A stretch of DNA of 64,000 nucleotides, taken from contig NC_091130.1 of NCBI RefSeq assembly GCF_040183065.1, forward strand, positions 125,948,914 through 126,012,913. The letters run 5' to 3'. This document shows positions 54,625 through 64,000 of this stretch, in pieces. Every line of letters begins with the position of its first letter. Position 1 is the stretch's first letter. The translations under genes and the position numbers were made by a program. The notes beneath the pieces were generated by a model. That model worked only from the letters and a program-made list of their open reading frames with translations, had not been told where the DNA came from and did not search any database. This stretch comes from Periplaneta americana. Its lineage: Eukaryota; Arthropoda; Insecta; Blattodea; Blattidae.

Positions 54625-55911
54625 AGTACAGTAGAGGAGGCTAGACCTGTACTGTGTCCTTATCATGTGCTGTGGCTATATCACCAATGGGTATTGAGGA
54701 AGAAGGTAGGTTTTAGTCTGAGTTGAACTTCCATGTCGGTGGATTCCTATAAAACTAACCATCATGAAACAAACTCTCTTTTTTATTGACTATTCTTTCT
54801 CCTGTCACACAGCTCACATGCCAGGTCTCGTCTCCTCATGAGGTAACGCATTTTCCTACTGATACAAGGTTGTTTTCGGGCGTGAGTTCGAATCTGCTTC
54901 CATTGATTACTGAGTTGGATTTTTCTAAGGTTTTCGCCAACTGAAAGACGAATGTTACATAATGCATAGCCAATCCTCGGACTCAACTCGCTATCAGCAA
55001 TTCCTTTGACCCTGTAACTTCGCACTTGATTCAGCGTCGTCAAATATGAAATTAAATTTTTAAGATTTTTGATGGAATTATCAAAGAAAACATTTTAAGC
55101 AAACATGAAAAAAAAAAAACATTATATTACACAACATTTCATAAGGGATTGATTTTAAAATGACGAGATTTTATTTCAAATGGTGTAATTTTGTTAAAGA
55201 AATTAAGTGAAATGTTGGCTAAATTGTAAGAGAATATTTCAAGGAGTAAAGAAAAACGCCCGTTTTATTAATATTCCTTGTATGTTTTAAGAACATTCTA
55301 TCTTAAGCCCGTCAACGCCAAGTTATTCTCAAGACTTCCCCAAGACCAGGAATAAATCAAGACTGGTTTCAATTTTCGTATGCATAGCCGTGAACTCCGT
55401 CTTGTCTTGGTCTTGAGACAATCCTGACATTGTGCTTAGAATATTCATTCGCTTTGAAGGAGAATGTGGTCATACATTTATTTCGCCATTGCTGATCACG
55501 TGATCAGCGTCCGAAAATAAGGTTTGTTTATGATCGGGCATTGTTTCATGTTTTTAAAAGTACCCAACTTGTAAAGAAGCTAATTTGGCTATTACAACCT
55601 AACAAACACTCTGGGATAAAGTTTCATGTCTTTCCTAATTATGACGAGGTTTAAGTTTCACTTGAAAGTCTCATGATGCATAAAATCTTTGGGCAGTCAA
55701 AAGTTGCAAAATTCTTGGAAAAGGAAGACCACGACATGTCCTTGGTTCTTCAACGCGCAATAGAATAAAATTTACATATAGAACGGCGTCCTCTGTGAAT
55801 AATTAATGTTTGTGAAACTTCTCATTGTTGCAAAATTGTAGTGAATTTTCTATTACATTAAGAGATTTGATTGTCATCTAAAATAGCCGCCATTTGTCTA
55901 ACAGCTGACTA
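54625..55911. other. Unassigned
   Basis: A weak tRNA-like B box (GAGTTCGAATCTGC) at about 54885 may mark a SINE remnant. No gene seen. Confidence 0.35.
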
Positions 55912-56299
55912 AGGGCCCATTCACAATGAAAATTAAACATAACAGTAATATAAACACAGAACTTTGCGCCCAGGCTACCAAATGGGATCATTCACAATGA
56001 TTCACATAAGCATTGACATAAACATTACCGTAAGACGTTAACATGAAAGTTAGCAAACTCCAAACTTTCATGCTTATGTTTACGTGATTTGCAAACAGAA
56101 CACAATCGTGGAACGCTGAAGTATACGACAGGATATGAGGAAATGGCGTCGTTGTTATGTTTCCATGGTTACCAAGTATGTTTGCGGTTATGTTTATGTT
56201 CCCATCGTGAATGATGGTATGACTTCTTGATTTTACCGTAACGTTTATATTCTTAAGTTAACGCTTGCGTTATGTTTAATTTTCATTGTGAATGAGCCT
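55912..56299. mobile_element. Harbinger-like MITE
   Basis: Inverted ends AGGGCCCATTCACAATGAAA / ...TTTTCATTGTGAATGAGCCT with about 30 bp of pairing; TAA/TTA-type flanks. 388 bp. The TTCACAAT theme resembles the Harbinger-like elements at 12561 and 44581, but the sequence differs. Confidence 0.7.
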
Positions 56300-56378
56300 T
56301 AAGATCCTCCCAAGACAGTCTCAGCTGAATATTAAACCTGCCACACACGCACAGTCCTCCTCATGGATTTACTTGTAC

Positions 56379-57363
56379 TACAGTCTACTATATACAGTCG
56401 CGAAGCTTGAGGTGATTTTTTGTAAATCTCGTGATAAAGCGCTCCAAGTGGTTAGCAACTAGAAACAATATACTGTCCACGGTCGACTTTGGACTGTGTC
56501 GTATTTCCATCGAGTGCTAGCTCGTTGCGTATTTCACATTGATGCTTGTGAAATATTTGTTATTGGTTGTAATGAAAATGTTAATGGCTAAAATACAATA
56601 ATTGGAATGATAATATTTTACTAGAGACGTAGAAAAATTAAGTTTGTTTTAATGAAATTTATTGATCACGTTTTATTTTCAATTCTGGTGAGATTATTAT
56701 TGCTTAGGCCTAGGTACTTTTTTTTTCAAAGGATATGTTTTTAATTATAGCTGTTAATTTTGTTGTTATTTTTATTTGTTACTTTACTAGAGACGTAGAA
56801 AAAGTCTGTTACAATAAAATTTATTGATCACGTTTTATTTCCAATTCTGGTGTGATTATTATTGCTTAACCTCATCCCACTTTGTTAACTACGTAAGCCT
56901 ACACTACAAGTACCGGTACACGTAAGTTACTCCATTAATTCATATTTCCATTATTATTGTTGTAAAGGGAAATGGAAATTAATATTTATTGGTTTCCTAG
57001 TTAATTATCGCTATAATCTTGAATGAGTGAAGCGATTATAGTAAATTTCAGTTCGTTTTGCACAAACAAAAATAATATTAACCTATTTCTTGCAGGTATC
57101 TTCGAGTTTATGGTTGAATTTAATACACTTCATTAAAATAATAAATTAACTTTATGCATTTAATATTTCAATAATAGAAGGAAGGTGTTAATTTTTCCAA
57201 AAGAACACGACAACGAAAGTGTAACATATTTTGTCGTCTACTAGGAGAGAGATCTGCGATGATGAGGCGATAGTAGCGATCCTAGTTTCCTAGTTGTGGG
57301 CAACTATCCATGTTTGCATTTTTACTACAAATTGAGCATCGCGACTGTATATAGTAGATTGTG
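56379..57363. mobile_element. M7 element, long form (985 bp)
   Basis: Begins TACAGTCTACTATATACAGT and ends ...ATATAGTAGATTGTG. Exact 7-bp duplication CTTGTAC (56372-56378, 57364-57370). The right ~200 bp match the long M7 at 24704-25987. No ORF. Confidence 0.9.
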
Positions 57364-57389
57364 CTTGTACAGATCTAAGTTGCAGCCGT

Positions 57390-57895
57390 CATGCTGGTCT
57401 AGTGGCTAGAGCGCTGGACTTATAATTCTGCGGACCAGGGTTCGATACTCGGTGCAATCCCGATTTATAACGTATTGAGTCGACCTGGTTGGCAAGTTGG
57501 TATAGCGCTGGCCTTCTATGCCCAAGGTTGCGGGTTCGATCCCGGGCCAGGTCGATGGCATTTAAGTGTGCTTAAATGCGACAGGCTCATGTCAGTAGAT
57601 TTACTGGCATGTAAAAGAACTCCTGCGGGACAAAATTCCGGCACATCCGGCGACGCTGATATAACCTCTGCAGTTGCGAGCGTCGTTAAATAAAACCTAA
57701 CATTAAGATTAACGTATTGAGAAAGTCCGTGGCCAGGTAACACAGACTTTTTCTCCGGGAGCTCCGGTTCCCCTGTGGCATCCCAACAAATCTCCATTAT
57801 CCTCATCTCACTGCAGGTGTAGCGTAGACCAGCCTCCTGTGGCGCACCCTGGGCAACGACTCTGACGGTAAATTGGTTCACAAAACTGGCTTCAT
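57390..57895 (+). repeat. tRNA-derived SINE 'V', split by SINE I
   Basis: tRNA-like head CATGCTGGTCTAGTGGCTAG ... GGGTTCGATACTCGG at about 57398-57455; the body resumes at 57722 with AAAGTCCGTGGCCAGGTAAC. The right limit is uncertain. Confidence 0.65.
57480..57709 (+). repeat. tRNA-derived SINE 'I', copy 3, nested in SINE V
   Basis: Same as 37309-37538. Exact 12-bp duplication TAACGTATTGAG (57468-57479, 57710-57721). Antisense ORFs through it (57516-57881) are artefacts. Confidence 0.95.
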
Positions 57896-57915
57896 AAGGG
57901 TTAATGATGAAAAGT

Positions 57916-58368
57916 CAAGTATCCGTTTTCATACCCTCTCTCGCTATCATAATATTAATATTCGATCACAACGCGATAACACGCTAGAAATTCCACTTCA
58001 CACATCATCTCTGTATTCCTCATCTTTCACTGTTGCTACTTCTCGTCACTGGAACTCTCTGCCGCCTGAAGTCAAGGGCTGCCGAACATTGAAATCTTTC
58101 AAATCCAAGTTAGAAAATTATCTTATGACGAGTTGCCAAACTAACTTACTATTATGACCAGTGTTGTATTGCATGTTTCCACGTATTCACATTTTTTTAT
58201 GTTCTAGTGACATTTAACTTATTTTATATTTTTGTTTTCATATTTTCCGATAATGGTATATCTATAATGTGATAAGTTGAGCTATATATAATCATAATTT
58301 TCCTTACTGTGTGTACTCAAAAATATTGTATTCATTGTATGCTTTGTACTGCTCTATTTTATTACTAC

Positions 58369-58431
<63 letters not shown>

Positions 58432-58684
58432 TACTATTCTTATTTATTATTATTATTATTATCAATAATTGTCTTATGTTTTATACTTTGTATGTCTCAT
58501 TTATTTTGACCTGCAATTCACATTTTATTAGGCTTTTTTCTTTCTTTCTGTATGTTATATATTATGTCTGATTTCTACTTACTTGTTGTTTACATTTTAT
58601 TATTATTATCTTCTTCAGTTTTGTGTGTAAAATTGTAGTGTACTTGTAAATTTGTAGTGTTTTTGTAACGCAGTTTTACTCCTG
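57916..58684 (+). pseudogene. Jockey-like copy C (outermost of the nest), left part
   Basis: RFHTLSRYHNINIRSQRDNT, SFTVATSRHWNSLPPEVKGC, FKSKLENYLMTSCQT then stop at about 58155: the end of the same ORF as 44697-45431. The 3' UTR includes (TTA)n at 58371-58430 and reaches TCCTGGTTGAG at 58681, the start of the conserved 3' hairpin, where copy B interrupts it. The remaining hairpin and tail are at 62814-62875. Confidence 0.85.
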
Positions 58685-59700
58685 GTTGAGACCCAATACG
58701 ATCAATGAATCGATTGACAAGTTAAATTGTGACCTAGCCACTGTCTCCACTTGGGCGACCAATTTCGGACTCGCACTTAATCCAAGTAAGACTCAAGCCA
58801 TAATTTTTGGACATAAGCGTTTAGTTAACTCCCTTAATAACAGTAATCTTTCAGTTATCCTTAACAACACGCTAATCCCTTATTCATCTGTCGTAAAAAA
58901 TCTTGGCTTCTTTTTTGATAATAATCTAAGTTGGAATTTTCAAGTTAAAGAAACGATAAAAAAAATCTGTTCCTCCTTTCACTCTTTGAGTCGCTTGAGA
59001 AACTTCTTGCCCCAGCAACTAAAACTTACCCTAGTACAAACCCTAGTAATGCCGCACTTTGATTATTGTGACGTTTTGTTAAGTGACCTAAGTTCTGAAC
59101 TGTCAGTCAAGTTACAGCGAGCTCAGAATATGTGCGTCAGATACGTGTGCAACATCCGACGATATGATCACATATCACCGTCCTTCGCAAGTCTTTCTTG
59201 GCTCCGACTTAAAGAACGCAGATCTTTACACTCTTTGTCTTTACTCTTTTGAATTCTGCACACCTCAACACCAAATTACCTTTCGTCTCGTTTCTCTTAT
59301 CTATACTCTAACCACGACGTAAATACCAGATCACTTATCTGTGGCACGCTAAATATACCTCTTCATAGAACATCTTGTTATTCCTCATCTTTTACAATAT
59401 CCACCTCGCGTCAATGGAATTCCTTGTCACAAAGTATTAGGGGCTGCAAGACAACAAACACCTTTAAGAACAGCTTAAAAGATAACCTTATTAGCATTTC
59501 ACTCCAATCATACTGATTTAAACTATCACTGACTACACTGTTACTTTTTTCTTTAGACATCATCCTGATTGTGCTGTATTTTCAAAATTGTCTCATAATA
59601 ATCTCTTTCTATTATCTAATATCATTTGAAATATGTTAACATTCTATGTATTTTAGTTTAATTCTGCTACACAGTTTATTTCAGTGTTTAATTAATAGTT
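58685..59700 (+). pseudogene. Jockey-like copy B (middle of the nest), left part
   Basis: ORF 58686-59252: TVSTWATNFGLALNPSKTQA, VVKNLGFFFDNNLSWNFQVK, LVQTLVMPHFDYCDVLLSDL, SPSFASLSWLRLKERRSLHS, then a stop; further text such as SRQWNSL continues to about 59515. Its 3' UTR is broken at about 59700 by copy A and resumes at 62610 with a hairpin (GAAGGCCTTACGGCCCTAAC) and a (TTA)n tail ending 62813. Confidence 0.85.
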
Positions 59701-59721
59701 CATTGCAACGCTATACATTTT

Positions 59722-62304
59722 CAATTAACACTTATTAATGATACTCTTGTTAACCTAACTGCAATTTACAGATCTCCAAAGCTATGCAAAAATGAATTTC
59801 TGAAAAATTTTGAAAGCTTCTTGTCAATATACAAAGATTTAATCAACCATGTTATTCTTGGTGACATAAACATTCAAATTTTAGAAAATAGATTAGATAA
59901 TTTTGGCAACACGTATTTAAATATCATGCATGAATATGGATACGTGAAATACTTAAATTCCATTACTCGTCCATCATCCAATTCATGTCTTGACCATATT
60001 TTCCTAAAAACGGGAAATAACTTAAATTTTATACCTGGAGTATATGCAAGCGCAATAACAGATCATTATATGACTTTTGCATTGTTGTCAATCAGTAATA
60101 AAAGTATTAGCAGAGAAGCCACTGAACCTTCCGACAATTATAAGCTAATTATAAACCATAAAAGCCTATTATCAAATATTAATAATATTAATTGGGAATC
60201 TATATTCTACAATGAAGACGCAGATACATGTTTCGATAATTTTTATAAAATACTCTGTAACCTAATTTGTAAATATTCTAATCATGTCCCTCTCAAATTC
60301 TCAAGTAAGTACAAAAAAATTAAACCTTGGATTACCACAGGTATTGTTAAATCAATACGATCTAGGGATAAGTTAGCTAAGCAAGTTAAACGAGACCAAC
60401 AAAACAATGTTTTATTAAATTACTACAGAAAATATAGAAATATTCTCACTAATGTAATAAGAAATCAGAGAATCAAATATTATTCTGAAAAATTTAACAA
60501 AAATAAGAATAATCCAAAGCAATTTTGGAAGACCATAAACGAAGCTACTGACACCCAATGTAATAAAAATAGTATATTAAAGACAATTATAAGTCGAAAT
60601 GGAATAACAATTGAAAATAAGGAAACTATCGCAAATGAATTTAACAATCATTTTACTAATGTAAGTCATGACATCGTATCTAATATAAAAAAGAAAGTAT
60701 TTGGTACTCATCACTATAAGCTTTATAATAAAAGTATATCATCTATGTTTATGTTTCCTGTAAACGAATGTGAAATCATTAATATTGTAAACAGTTTAAA
60801 AAATAATGTGGCTCCTGGTATTGATGGTATTACAACAAATACCCTGAAACTTATTATCGAAGCTATTTCTAAACCACTTGCCTTTATATTTAATTTGTGC
60901 ATATCTCAAGGTGTATTTCCCTCAGCCCTAAAACATGCTGTGGTGATACCAATTCACAAGTCTGGTGACAAAAGTAATCTTAATAATTACAGACCCATTT
61001 CACTATTACCCAGTCTCTCTAAGGTATTTGAAAAATGTATAAAAACACGGTTAATAACATTTTTAGAAAAAAATAAACTACTAAATGATAATCAATTTGG
61101 TTTCAGAAAAAATTTGTGCACTGATGATGCTATTATGGCAGTTACCTCAAAAATAATTCAAGAATTAGATGTAGGAAATAAATGTCTAGGAATTTTTCTA
61201 GACTTACAAAAAGCTTTCGATACGGTCAATCACAGTATACTTTTGAATAAAATGGATAGATTAGGAATTAATGGAATTGCTTTAAAATTATTTAAATCTT
61301 ACTTAAGTAACAGAACTCAAGCAACTAAAATAAATGATCACCTTAGTAAATCACGTAACATTGATATAGGTGTACCTCAGGGGACGATTTTAGGTCCTGT
61401 TTTGTTTTTAATATATATCAACGATTTACTTAAAATTGACATTGAGAAATATTCTGGTACTCTGTATTCTTATGCTGATGATACTGTGGTTATATTTAGC
61501 GGTTCGAGTTGGAATGAAACTTATCAAAATTCTAACAGTGGTATTAATATTATTAAAGAATGGCTGGATGCTCACTTACTTTCTTTGAACGTTTCTAAAA
61601 CAAAATTAATACCATTTTCATTAACATCACATGGCCTTGAGCAACTAGAAATAAATAATAATATAAGTATAACTATACATGATTGTAACCTACCTACTTG
61701 CTCATGTAACGCTTTGAGTATATCCTCACAAGTTAAATATTTAGGCATTATTATTGACCAACATTTAAAATGGGACAAGCATATCTCCTTTCTGTGTAAC
61801 AGATTGCGTAAAACAATCCACAAATTTTCCATTCTACGCTCTTATTTACCTGTTTATATTCTGCGTACTGTGTACTTAGCTCTGTTTCAATCAATAATTC
61901 AGTATGGTATTTTAGGTTGGGGAGGAATGGCAAAATCGACTCTCCGTCCTTTAAATCTGCTCCAAAAAAGAATTATCAAAATTTGTCTATATAAACCTTT
62001 TGATTACCCAACAAAATTAATTTTTCAGGAATTTGGCGTATCAAATCTGGAACAAATTTATAAACAAAAATTGCTGATTTACTTCCATAAAAACCACAAT
62101 AAATTTAAATATGATCCTCATGAATACCAGACGAGACAAAACTACAGTTTCTTTCTAAATACTCCCAAATGCCACACAACTGCTGGATTAAAACACAGCA
62201 GAAATTTTGGACCCAAAATATATAATACATTAATTAGAGCTTACCCTGAGCTAAGTACACTTAACACACATAGATTTAAGAAACAAATCAGATTAATTAT
62301 TTAA
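59722..62304 (+). CDS. Endonuclease/reverse transcriptase ORF2, N-terminally truncated
   Basis: The window's only long intact ORF: 827 residues from 59821, with the frame open upstream to 59692. Endonuclease end: AIYRSP (about 59760), VILGDINIQ (59851-59877), SCLDHIFLKTG and AITDHYM, the last APE-type blocks with D, N and H residues. RT: APGIDGITTNTLKLI, HAVVIPIHKSGDKSNLNNYR, PISLLPSLSKVFEK, QFGFRKN, FLDLQKAFDTVNHS (motif A Asp near 61201), GVPQGTILGPVLF, YADD at 61471-61482, LSLNVSKTKLIPF and VKYLGIIIDQHLKWDKH. The C-terminus is basic. It copies its own RNA at nicked DNA. The catalytic RT residues are present, but the first ~half of the endonuclease, ORF1 and promoter are missing, so autonomous activity is unlikely. 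The annotated start is TTG and not biological. Confidence 0.92.
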   Translation, partial: QLTLINDTLVNLTAIYRSPKLCKNEFLKNFESFLSIYKDLINHVILGDINIQILENRLDNFGNTYLNIMHEYGYVKYLNSITRPSSNSCLDHIFLKTGNNLNFIPGVYASAITDHYMTFALLSISNKSISREATEPSDNYKLIINHKSLLSNINNINWESIFYNEDADTCFDNFYKILCNLICKYSNHVPLKFSSKYKKIKPWITTGIVKSIRSRDKLAKQVKRDQQNNVLLNYYRKYRNILTNVIRNQRIKYYSEKFNKNKNNPKQFWKTINEATDTQCNKNSILKTIISRNGITIENKETIANEFNNHFTNVSHDIVSNIKKKVFGTHHYKLYNKSISSMFMFPVNECEIINIVNSLKNNVAPGIDGITTNTLKLIIEAISKPLAFIFNLCISQGVFPSALKHAVVIPIHKSGDKSNLNNYRPISLLPSLSKVFEKCIKTRLITFLEKNKLLNDNQFGFRKNLCTDDAIMAVTSKIIQELDVGNKCLGIFLDLQKAFDTVNHSILLNKMDRLGINGIALKLFKSYLSNRTQATKINDHLSKSRNIDIGVPQGTILGPVLFLIYINDLLKIDIEKYSGTLYSYADDTVVIFSGSSWNETYQNSNSGINIIKEWLDAHLLSLNVSKTKLIPFSLTSHGLEQLEINNNISITIHDCNLPTCSCNALSISSQVKYLGIIIDQHLKWDKHISFLCNRLRKTIHKFSILRSYLPVYILRTVYLALFQSIIQYGILGWGGMAKSTLRPLNLLQKRIIKICLYKPFDYPTKLIFQEFGVSNLEQIYKQKLLIYFHKNHNKFKYDPHEYQTRQNYSFFLNTPKCHTTAGLKHSRNFGPKIYNTLIRAYPELSTLNTHRFKKQIRLII

Positions 62305-62551
62305 TTGTTTAAGCCAATTGAGTTAAAATTGTTACTCTAATATTCATGTACTTCTGTATTTTCTATTTGTATATAGACCCTGTTATTACATGCTGTATGT
62401 ATTTTACCATTTATTAATGTGATTGTGCTCAATGAACTCTCGTAATTTTGTGATATATTTTGTATAACTGATCTGAACTGCGCCCGAGCACGAGCTTCTG
62501 CTCTTTCGGGCTGCAATGCCTAATGTAGCTCAAGTGTATAGTATTAATAAA

Positions 62552-62608
<57 letters not shown>
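59722..62608 (+). mobile_element. Non-LTR retrotransposon copy A (innermost), 5' truncated
   Basis: Coding from about 59722, stop at 62304, a 3' UTR of ~250 bp with a hairpin around GCCCGAGCACGAGC ... TCTTTCGGGC (62482-62512), and an (ATT)n tail to 62608. The hairpin differs from that of copies B and C, so this is another family of the Jockey/CR1 group. The 5' limit is judged by where endonuclease similarity starts. Confidence 0.85.
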
Positions 62609-62609
<1 letters not shown>

Positions 62610-62779
62610 TTGTTATTAATTCGTAAATAACTCTTGTATACATGTAACTCTCATCTAAATCAAATTGTTGAATTCTTTGTAAGTTCATGCATATGTATAT
62701 ACACTTTTTGCTGGTTGAGTGGAAGAGAAGGCCTTACGGCCCTAACTCTGCCAGTTAAAATAAATTATTATTATTATTA

Positions 62780-62813
<34 letters not shown>
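62610..62813 (+). other. 3' end of copy B
   Basis: GTTGAGTGGAAGAGAAGGCC, perfect-stem hairpin, CTGCCAGTTAAAATAAATTA and (TTA)n at 62765-62813. Confidence 0.8.
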
Positions 62814-62814
<1 letters not shown>

Positions 62815-62875
62815 TAGAAAAGGCCATATGGCCTTAACTCTGCCAGGTTAAATAAATCATTATTATTATTATTTA
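62814..62875 (+). other. 3' end of copy C
   Basis: TTTAGAAAAGGCCATATGGC, then CTTAACTCTGCCAGGTTAAA and a short (TTA)n tail: the second half of the hairpin interrupted at 58684. Confidence 0.75.
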
Positions 62876-63119
62876 TTACTAAACAAAAAATATATATAAG
62901 TTTCAATGCTAGATAGAACACAATGCAGTCTACAAACCATTCAGCGATTTCTATCATTTTCCGCGAATTCCAAGTTAGTGTATATCATGATTGTAAGATT
63001 ATGCGTTACCTCTTCTGGCTATAATGTCAAAAACAATGACGAATTCCACAAATGAATCTAAATGTCTAAATTAATCATGGTTACCGAAAGGGAGCCAGTT
63101 TTTACACATTAATTTATCG
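62876..63119. other. Unassigned
   Basis: Short AT-rich gap. Confidence 0.4.
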
Positions 63120-63770
63120 CTAATAGAATGTTCGTTCCCTTTTCACTGATAAAATACCATTTATTCCCTTCTAATTTCCAAAACTTTCAATTTACATTTA
63201 TACAATTAAATTTTGCCACTCGTGCCATAACACTTCTTTCTTTGTTTTATGAAAACTTCACAATAGCTAATGTGGCCCCAGTACGCGCCATACCAGACAG
63301 ATCCCAAGACACTAACCGCTGCAGGCGATGCCACAGTGAGATTGAAACACTTACACATGTCTTGGGGTTCTGTCCTTCGCAACCACAGACATCATATCAT
63401 CCGATCAAAACTTTCTAAAGCGCTGCAGAGCAGTGAATACACATTATACGAAGAAGTTCACTTATTGAAAACAGCAGTGGTATGTCGTATCGACATTATC
63501 GCATTTAATAAATCTGGTAATACCAAAGACTATATAGTAGATCCAACTACTAGATGAGTCTCACAGAAGCCGACGAGGTGGATGCGGAAAAGAAAATCCG
63601 TACTATAAAAATGCCTACCATCTTAGTAATATAGAAATTATTGGTCTGTTTATTGGTGCAAGACGAACCATCATCACTTGTCAAATACCAACTACCATAA
63701 TTTTAAAGAAGTAGCTATCGAGTCATTGAATCTATCAATAAACATCCTACGACATCATCTTTGTTCCAAG
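63120..63770 (+). pseudogene. R2-like non-LTR retrotransposon C-terminus, frame-broken
   Basis: Three frames join: ...NRCRRCHSEIETLTHVLGFC (a CCHC-like knuckle), then RHHIIRSKLSKALQSSEYTL with YEEVHLLKTAVVCRIDIIAF and DYIVDPTTR, then EVDAEKKI and after 63640 LLVCLLVQD-like text in another frame. The order, a Cys/His knuckle then a restriction-like endonuclease core (RxDIIAF ... DPT), is that of R2/NeSL-type elements. At least two frameshifts (about 63370-63400 and 63560). 5' truncated; no poly-A end identified. Confidence 0.75.
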
Positions 63771-64000
63771 TCCTGAATTACCTTTCTAATTACCACTCTC
63801 TCTATCCTTTTAAAACGTTAAATTTTATATTGATCACTATTATTATAAAATGTCTCATTTATTATCATGTTTTATTCAATTTAAATCTTATTTTCATTAT
63901 TCTTTGTCATATGGCAACTTCACAAGTTGGGGAAGACATGAACTAAATTTAAAATATATTTAGTAATAAACTAGCCCAATTATAATCATACTATACATTA
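63771..64000. other. Unassigned to window end
   Basis: AT-rich, no assignment. Confidence 0.4.

Overview
This window looks like gene-poor, transposon-saturated nuclear DNA from an arthropod, most likely an insect with a large genome. The evidence is many non-LTR retrotransposon families, DNA-transposon families with clear target-site duplications (TSDs), several tRNA-derived SINE families and many (ATT)n tails. The RTE-type reverse transcriptase that recurs six times resembles, from memory, sequences abundant in cockroaches and termites, so Blattodea (for example Periplaneta) is my best guess; I could not test it. I found no convincing host gene, rRNA, CRISPR array, operon or bacterial feature.
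Layout: 1-9250 holds a long-TIR repeat (call it J), a 22-bp tandem array split by an RTE fragment, an intact ORF of an uncharacterised repeated protein family, a hAT-like MITE, and a TAA-flanked element (call it Z) encoding a decayed member of that same family. 10-16 kb holds a tRNA-SINE cluster, an RNase H-bearing retroelement with a 12-bp TSD, a PIF/Harbinger-like element with a short MADF ORF, and a TA-flanked mariner-like element with a DNA-binding-domain ORF. 16.5-20.7 kb is a Jockey-like retroelement split by a 2.8-kb insert carrying seventeen 92-bp tandem units. 21.9-29 kb has a hAT-like element, a TTAA-flanked element containing a 7-bp-TSD element (call it M7), and an RTE copy split by two further elements. 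29.3-38.2 kb holds a retroelement tandem pair and several SINEs. 38.7-41.3 kb is an M7 copy invaded by two DNA elements, one a hAT with a GTF2IRD2-like transposase remnant. 41.7-46.1 kb holds a second Z and a second Harbinger-like copy, both split by retroelements. 47-57.4 kb contains RTE pieces, an element rich in ACAGTGAGACA motifs, an element housing three others, and another M7. 57.9-62.9 kb is a three-deep nest of retrotransposons around the only long intact ORF, an 827-residue endonuclease/reverse transcriptase that is 5' truncated. The window ends in a broken R2-like fragment.
The 'genes' do not cooperate as a pathway. They are parasites in layers, and insertion order can be read from TSDs, interrupted frames and paralogous empty sites. 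The most promising less-described items are the Z element, which ties an orphan protein family to a TIR transposon; the M7 family with exact 7-bp TSDs; and an inverted SINE trimer that appears to have inserted as one unit.
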